NCBI GenBank assembly: GCA_900553655.1
Contig: USEQ01000017.1
Span: 1 to 10,358 of the forward strand
Direction of reading: 5' to 3'
DNA length: 10,358 bases
Origin: an uncultured Slackia sp.
Lineage (GTDB): Bacteria; Actinomycetota; Coriobacteriia; Coriobacteriales; Eggerthellaceae
Part shown: positions 6,235 to 10,358 of the stretch, piece by piece
Layout of the letters: the number at the start of each line of letters is the position of its first letter
How positions within the stretch are numbered: position 1 is the first letter of the stretch
Program-made: the position numbers and the translations under genes
The notes under the pieces: model-generated
What the model was told of the DNA's origin: nothing
The model's database searches: none
The model's input: the letters and a program-made list of their open reading frames with translations, nothing else

Positions 6235-7884
6235 ATGAAAGAAAGTCTTTCACGCAGAAGTTTTATCGGCCTTGGATGTCTCGGCGCAACAGCAGCAGCT
6301 GCATCGTTAGCCGGATGCGCTCCTAAGTCCACGGACGCAACAGGGTCATCAACCGAGGCTTCATCCGCAGGCGCCGAAGCCTCAAAGAAGAGCGAGACGC
6401 TCCTGCCCAATGCCGCAAACCTCGAGTTTTTTCCACCCGCGGAAAGTGAAGTGGCTTACATAGCCGATCCTATTACCGACGAAGAGGTGGTCGAAACGCT
6501 CTCCTGTGACGTTGTAATATGCGGTGCGGGCATGTCCGGCGTAACCGCAGCCGCCTCAGCAAGCGAGAACGGCCTTTCTACCATCGTGCTCGAAAAGGGC
6601 TCTTCCTTCGCAGCTCGTGGTACTGAGGTAGGTGCCTTCGGCGACCGTGCCCACGCCGCAAGCGACATCGTCCTCGACGCTCAAGCGTTCATGAACGACG
6701 GGCTCTCGACGGCTCACTTTCGATGCGATCGCTTCGTATGGCAGCGCTGGTGCGAGCGTTCGGGAGAAGCTCTTGATTGGGCCATGGACACCGTCGGTGA
6801 TAAGTGCGGCGCCTTTACCGCCAAAAGCGGCAATAGCGAGTTCTGCGGCGTTACCACCTGGGGGTCTGGCGTACGCGTTGAAAACGGCATCCCCTCGCTC
6901 GTAGAGGAACTCCTCAAAAGCGCCGAAAACCACGGTGCCGACATCCGCTTCAGCACCCCCGCCGTGCAGCTCATTCAGCAAGACGGCAAGATAAAAGGCG
7001 TGTACGCAAAAGGCAGCGAAGGCATTATCAAAATTGAAGCCTCGCAAGGCGTGGTGTTGGCCACAGGCGGCTACGAATTCAACTGGGACATGCTCACCCA
7101 GCGCATCCGTCCTCGTGACCTGGCTGTCTACGCCTGGACCAACCCTACGACCACCAATACGGGCGACGGTATCCTCATGGGCCTAGCCGCCGGCGCCGCA
7201 GAAGACGACTGGCCCCATATCCTGATGAACGACCCTGCAGGCGCCAAGACCGGCACCCGAGCCAACGGCGCCATGCTCGCCTTCCTTCGCGTTAACGAAA
7301 ATGGTCAGCGTTTCGTGAACGAAAACCTCTCTTTCGAATACATGTCCAACGCAATCATGTACCAACCTGGCGCCCACGACTTTGTGCTGCTCTCTGGCAC
7401 CGATATTCTTGCTTCGCTGGAAAAGGCAAAAGGAGGAGCTCCTTGGACCCCTGAAGACATGTACGACTCGATTAAAGACGTGCTTGTCCAAGCCGATTCC
7501 CTAGACGAGCTGGCCAAAGCCTGTGGCATCAATGCCGAAAATCTCTCTGCCACCGTCGCCCACTATAACGAGTTGTGCGAAGCTGGCGAAGATACCGACT
7601 TCGGCAAAAAGCCCAATGACCTCATCCCGCTCTCCGAAGGCCCATATTACGCGATCGAGGAAAGCGGGGCCTGCCTCGTAACCGTCAACGGTCTGCGCAT
7701 CAACGCCGATTCCCAAGTGCTCACCCAGGAGGGCAGCGTCATCGAGGGACTTTACGCCGTCGGCAACGCCTCAGGAAGCATGTTCAACGGCACCTACCCC
7801 CACCATATGAGCGCCATCAGCCACGGCCGCTGCCTCACTTTTGGCTACCTTGTCGGCCGCCGTTTGGCAGGACTGGAAGATTAG
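6235..7884 (+). CDS. Tat-exported FAD-dependent reductase, fumarate reductase-like
   Basis: This is a 549-residue flavoprotein of the fumarate/urocanate reductase superfamily, probably acting outside the membrane as a terminal reductase of an organic electron acceptor. AAAGGAG lies 7 bases before ATG 6235. The N-terminus has a twin-arginine signal (SRRSFIGLG, residues 6-14) followed by a lipobox-like LAGC with Cys28, then a Ser/Thr/Ala-rich linker. The FAD fold begins at about 91 with CDVVICGAGMSGVTAAA and ends its first half at Glu120. Other family marks are VVLATGGYEF (about 273-282), NTGDGILMGLAAGAA (about 307-321), NGQRFVNEN, and GLYAVGNASGSMFNG near 505-519. There is no CxxCH, so unlike Shewanella-type enzymes it carries no haem and needs a separate donor. 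Where fumarate reductases have a GANRLGGNA-like stretch with the substrate-binding Arg, this protein reads NGTYPHHMSAISHGR, so fumarate is an unlikely substrate. The divergent LuxR-type gene probably controls it. Confidence 0.92.
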   Translation: MKESLSRRSFIGLGCLGATAAAASLAGCAPKSTDATGSSTEASSAGAEASKKSETLLPNAANLEFFPPAESEVAYIADPITDEEVVETLSCDVVICGAGMSGVTAAASASENGLSTIVLEKGSSFAARGTEVGAFGDRAHAASDIVLDAQAFMNDGLSTAHFRCDRFVWQRWCERSGEALDWAMDTVGDKCGAFTAKSGNSEFCGVTTWGSGVRVENGIPSLVEELLKSAENHGADIRFSTPAVQLIQQDGKIKGVYAKGSEGIIKIEASQGVVLATGGYEFNWDMLTQRIRPRDLAVYAWTNPTTTNTGDGILMGLAAGAAEDDWPHILMNDPAGAKTGTRANGAMLAFLRVNENGQRFVNENLSFEYMSNAIMYQPGAHDFVLLSGTDILASLEKAKGGAPWTPEDMYDSIKDVLVQADSLDELAKACGINAENLSATVAHYNELCEAGEDTDFGKKPNDLIPLSEGPYYAIEESGACLVTVNGLRINADSQVLTQEGSVIEGLYAVGNASGSMFNGTYPHHMSAISHGRCLTFGYLVGRRLAGLED

Positions 7885-7905
7885 CAACCCTCGAACAAGG
7901 GCTGC
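7884..7905 (+). other. Hairpin immediately after the flavoprotein stop
   Basis: GCAACCCT (7884-7891), loop CGAACA, AGGGCTGC (7898-7905) forms an 8-bp stem with one A-C mismatch, beginning on the last base of the stop codon. No T-run follows, so it may protect the 3' end or assist the next hairpin. Confidence 0.4.
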
Positions 7906-7941
7906 TCCTCCGAGCTCCTTGCGTAAACAAGCCCCCCCTGC

Positions 7942-7963
7942 GCGCTCCTCTCATGAGGAGCGC
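7942..7963 (+). terminator. Perfect 9-bp hairpin, probable terminator of the flavoprotein gene
   Basis: GCGCTCCTC (7942-7950) pairs perfectly with GAGGAGCGC (7955-7963) around a TCAT loop, 58 bases after the stop. The following bases ATTTGCATTT are only moderately T-rich, so termination strength is uncertain. The GtrA-family gene converges from the right, ending at 8129. Confidence 0.5.
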
Positions 7964-8128
7964 ATTTGCATTTCGCCAGCACAACGTTCGCCCCAACACC
8001 CCAAGCAAAAGCAAGACCTCAGCATAGACCAAGGCAAATACGATGCCCCCGAATCCTGCTGAAACCCGAAACATTGAACTCCGCAGCCTTGGGAGCCGGC
8101 GCTCGACGACCATAATTCCGCCGCGACG

Positions 8129-8650
8129 CTATCTGAAAATCACCCACTTGCACAAACAGAATCCCCATACGCCCTGCATGACCATGGTGATAAGCTTGCC
8201 GGCCATCTGCGGCCAACCGAACGCCGCCGACGTCGCGTTGATAAACCAGGTGCCGAACAGGAAATTCCAAACATAAAGCAATACAAACAGCGCCACGCTT
8301 CGCCAGAAATTGCTCGACGCCTTGAACGTAATGTTGCGGTTCATGAGAAAATTGAACGAACCCGAACACGCCACCGCAATGCCGTTGGACACGTCCACCG
8401 CCAAGCCGAACGCCTTCATGAGAGCAAATACGCCGAATTCCACGAATGTCTGGGCAATAGACACGCCGTAGTACATGAAAACCTGGCGGAGAAACCCGCC
8501 AGCACGCTCGGATTCGTCAGCGTCCCTTTGAATCGCGGCGGGCTTCGTTGCCGCACCCTCCAATGCGACTGCAAAGCTTTTCGCCGCCACGCCGTCCAAT
8601 GCAGTCGCGGAACTTTCCACCGCCTCCGCTTGTGCCTTGGTATTCGTCAT
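8129..8650 (-). CDS. GtrA-family four-helix membrane protein
   Basis: This 173-residue protein belongs to the GtrA family, membrane proteins implicated in moving lipid-linked sugars across the membrane or supporting cell-surface glycosylation. The frame is open to 8782, but ATG 8650 has a GGGAAG site 5 bases upstream and the extra residues look like translated spacer. Residues 1-52 are a polar Ala/Glu-rich extension with an imperfect internal repeat (TALDGVAAKS then VALEGAATKP). Four helices follow at about 60-82, 86-104, 116-136 and 149-170. The family signature FNFLMNRNITFK is at 99-110. Typical members have about 120-150 residues, so the N-terminal extension is extra and may be a low-complexity cytoplasmic tail. 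No glycosyltransferase gene lies next to it, although many GtrA genes have one. It diverges from the phosphoesterase gene. Confidence 0.85.
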   Translation of the reverse strand: MTNTKAQAEAVESSATALDGVAAKSFAVALEGAATKPAAIQRDADESERAGGFLRQVFMYYGVSIAQTFVEFGVFALMKAFGLAVDVSNGIAVACSGSFNFLMNRNITFKASSNFWRSVALFVLLYVWNFLFGTWFINATSAAFGWPQMAGKLITMVMQGVWGFCLCKWVIFR

Positions 8651-8906
8651 TGAAACTTCCCGCCTATCGAACCGTCGTTTGAACAAAACCTTAGCCCTTC
8701 GCACACCCACTCCTTCCAGAAAACTCGCGATGTTACGCAATCGCCATGTAGAGCGTACGCAAGCGAGCAGCCAACAGCCCAAACCCGCCCTCGGAAAGTC
8801 GCAATCGACGCCTCAAAGCTGCGCCCCATCCTGCAAAATCAGCCCACCCCGCAAGACAAGCGTGCACTACAATGGACGGCGCAAAGCGCCGAGCGACAGG
8901 AGCACC

Positions 8907-9668
8907 ATGATCATCTACGCCATGAGCGATATCCACGGTTTCATCGAACCCTTCGAAAAGGCCCTCGCGCATGTCGACCTGAACGACGGAGCATCGAGGC
9001 TCGTCCTGCTGGGCGACTACTGCGACCGCGGGCCCGCAAGCCTCGACGTCTACCGCCGCATCATGGGCCTCCAGGAAAAATTTCCCGACCAGGTCATCGC
9101 CCTGCGCGGCAACCACGAGGAAATGCTGTTGGAATACATCGACATGGCATCCGTAGACCTTGGCTTCACACAAGGATGGATGCTCGCAGACACAGGGCTC
9201 GCCACCGCGCAAAGCTTTCTGGGCAAAGACGAGTTCGCCGAGGTGAAACACCTGCTTTCACGCAGGAACTTCGAAGACGCCTACCTATTCACGGTCGAAT
9301 CCATGAAGAGAAACCATCCAGATGTCCTGCGCTGGATCCGCGACCTTCCTTATTATTACGAAACGGAGTTCGACCAGGTGTTCTGCCATGCGGGGATAGA
9401 CGAAGACGCAGGCGACCTGTGGCGCATCGGAACCCCCGAGGAATACTTCACGTCCATGCCGCCGTACTACAAAGGCAAGCGCTTCGAGCTCGACGTCATC
9501 GCCGGCCACATCAGCACGGAATTCGTCTCTGAGATTCCCGGCTACCACGACATCTGGTTCGACGGCGCATCCCATTACTACATCGACGGCCAGACGGTCG
9601 CAACCGGACGCATCCCCGTTCTGCAGTACGACGAATCCACCGGCACATACTCGGGACCGGGGTTATAG
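8907..9668 (+). CDS. PPP-type metallophosphoesterase (protein phosphatase or ApaH-like)
   Basis: This is a 253-residue cytoplasmic enzyme of the calcineurin-like metallophosphoesterase superfamily, PPP branch, which uses a two-metal centre to hydrolyse phosphoesters. All key motifs are present: SDIHG (residues 7-11), GDYCDRG (36-42), GNHEE (68-72), the His of FCHAG (His161) and the His of AGHIS (His201). The open frame extends back to 8637, but ATG 8907 follows AGGAG by 4 bases and is two to six residues before the first motif, as usual in this family. The substrate cannot be told from sequence: bacterial relatives include Ser/Thr protein phosphatases and diadenosine tetraphosphatases. It is followed by a good hairpin terminator, so it appears monocistronic. 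The opposite-strand GtrA gene starts 256 bases away. Confidence 0.9.
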   Translation: MIIYAMSDIHGFIEPFEKALAHVDLNDGASRLVLLGDYCDRGPASLDVYRRIMGLQEKFPDQVIALRGNHEEMLLEYIDMASVDLGFTQGWMLADTGLATAQSFLGKDEFAEVKHLLSRRNFEDAYLFTVESMKRNHPDVLRWIRDLPYYYETEFDQVFCHAGIDEDAGDLWRIGTPEEYFTSMPPYYKGKRFELDVIAGHISTEFVSEIPGYHDIWFDGASHYYIDGQTVATGRIPVLQYDESTGTYSGPGL

Positions 9669-9700
9669 CCGCGCCAAGAAAACAGCACGGTAGCGGCTTT
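9667..9700 (+). terminator. Intrinsic terminator of the phosphoesterase gene
   Basis: AGCCGC (9667-9672) pairs with GCGGCT (9693-9698), and the inner bases GCC and GGT extend the stem with a one-base bulge. TTTTCGTT follows directly. The stem overlaps the stop codon, a tight arrangement consistent with a single-gene transcript ending here. Confidence 0.5.
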
Positions 9701-9774
9701 TCGTTGACATCCTCCCCTCGTCACGGACATGGCACAATCGGCAACAAAAACCCTGGACGAAAAGGAGACCGCCA

Positions 9775-10023
9775 ATGTGCACAGCCATCAGATTCACCGA
9801 TGAAAACGGAGCCCTGTTCTTCGGACGCAACCTGGATTGGATGGAGTCCTACGGCGAAGAAATCCTAGCCACGCCGCGCGGCTTCGCCTACGACTACGCG
9901 CTGGGGGCGACGCACGCCGAACAGCCCCATGCCGTATTAGGCGTCGGTTGCGTCATGGGTGGCAGGCCGATGTATTTCGACTGCGCCAACGATGCGGGGC
10001 TTGCCATAGCGGGCCTCAACTAA
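9775..10023 (+). pseudogene. bsh: Bile salt hydrolase, truncated after 82 residues
   Basis: This is the N-terminal quarter of a choloylglycine hydrolase, the enzyme that removes glycine or taurine from conjugated bile salts. An AAAGGAGA ribosome site sits 6-7 bases before ATG 9775. The start MCTAIRF places the catalytic nucleophile Cys2 behind Met, and GRNLDW supplies Arg18 and Asp21 of the active site. PHAVLGVGCVMGGRPMYFDC then ANDAGLAIAGLN follow the family closely up to the last residue. A TAA then ends the frame, whereas intact enzymes run to about 315-330 residues and need a later Asn and Arg (about 175 and 228) for catalysis. The next gene starts 48 bases on, so the rest of the gene appears deleted rather than merely interrupted. 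The remnant cannot be active by itself, though its ribosome site and reading frame are intact and it may be translated. Confidence 0.85.
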
Positions 10024-10071
10024 ATAGACCCGCAGCCGCAAATCGGAGAAATCTTGACCCGAAAGGTAGAC

Positions 10072-10358
10072 ATGAGACTTTTCGTCGCCCTCAAAATACC
10101 GCCGATTATGCAGGATGAGATATCAGGTCTCGTCAGGCCGCTGCGAGCATCCATGCCCGGACGCTTCATCCCGCGCGAGAACCGCCACGTCACGTTGGCT
10201 TTTCTGGGAGATGCGCCAGCATCCACGCTGTCTGACATCGAAGACGCCCTCGAAGCGGCCGCGATGGATGCCGGAGAAATCGCCCTTCGTCCCGACAGGC
10301 TGGGGAAATTCGGGCGAAGCAGCGACGCCACGTTCTGGCTCGGACTCGCCGAAGACCC
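10072..10358 (+). CDS. thpR: RNA 2',3'-cyclic phosphodiesterase (LigT/ThpR), partial
   Basis: This cytoplasmic enzyme of the 2H phosphoesterase superfamily opens 2',3'-cyclic phosphates on RNA ends (and can join 2'-5' linkages in vitro). The visible 95 residues begin MRLFVALKIPPIMQDEI, the usual family start, and contain the first HxT motif as RHVTLAFLG (His39, Thr41). The second HxT motif should lie beyond the window, which cuts the gene. ATG 10072 is preceded by GAAAGGT at good distance. An in-frame TTG at 10054 follows GGAG and is a less likely start. It lies directly behind the truncated bile salt hydrolase, whose missing 3' part would normally occupy this spot. Confidence 0.9.
   Translation, partial: MRLFVALKIPPIMQDEISGLVRPLRASMPGRFIPRENRHVTLAFLGDAPASTLSDIEDALEAAAMDAGEIALRPDRLGKFGRSSDATFWLGLAED

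Noticed and set aside
8637..8906. N-terminal extension of the phosphoesterase
   Set aside because: The first catalytic motif starts at residue 7 from ATG 8907, which has its own AGGAG site; the extension overlaps the divergent GtrA gene start.
9704..9738. TTGACA with CACAAT as a bsh promoter
   Set aside because: The spacing is 23 bases, too long, and nothing resembling a -10 box lies at 16-18 bases; TTGACA alone is not enough.

Overview
The window looks like a chromosome segment from a gut actinobacterium of the Coriobacteriia, most likely Eggerthellaceae. This is inferred from gene content, not from a marker gene. The signs are a 12-TM-type LuxR regulator divergent from a Tat-exported fumarate-reductase-like flavoprotein, a bile salt hydrolase remnant, high GC and strong AGGAG-type ribosome sites.

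Left part (1-4331) is accessory and partly decayed. Two tandem plus-strand genes encode unrecognised membrane-anchored proteins (20-926). Next comes a stretch with only broken minus-strand coding traces (about 1005-1346). An arsenate reductase gene (1481-1882, minus) is inactivated by an internal stop and an altered active-site loop. Three small minus-strand genes follow (1985-3176): a frameshifted one, an unrecognised 128-residue protein and a CxxC zinc-ribbon protein. Then comes a compact 4-helix membrane protein with two perfectly spaced His-x13-His pairs (3368-3760), which reads as a minimal two-haem cytochrome b. A Phd/YefM-type antitoxin (3955-4158) overlaps by 4 nt a Doc-like toxin remnant lacking its Fic active site.

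Middle part (4579-7884) is the best-preserved functional unit. A membrane-embedded LuxR-type regulator (minus) and a Tat/lipoprotein flavin reductase (plus) diverge from a roughly 140-bp shared control region with an imperfect dyad. The flavoprotein has its FAD-binding sites but no haem domain and lacks the usual GANRLGGNA-like fumarate-reductase C-terminal segment. It therefore probably reduces some other organic electron acceptor outside the membrane, using electrons from a separate membrane donor. Two hairpins follow the gene.

Right part (8129-10358) holds a GtrA-family membrane protein (minus), a PPP-type metallophosphoesterase (plus) with a good intrinsic terminator, a bile salt hydrolase gene cut off after 82 codons, and the start of an RNA 2',3'-cyclic phosphodiesterase (thpR) that runs off the window.

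Overall the segment combines a substrate-responsive respiratory module with several genes in decay (arsC, doc, bsh and two unnamed). I saw no rRNA, tRNA, CRISPR array, intact transposase or integrase.
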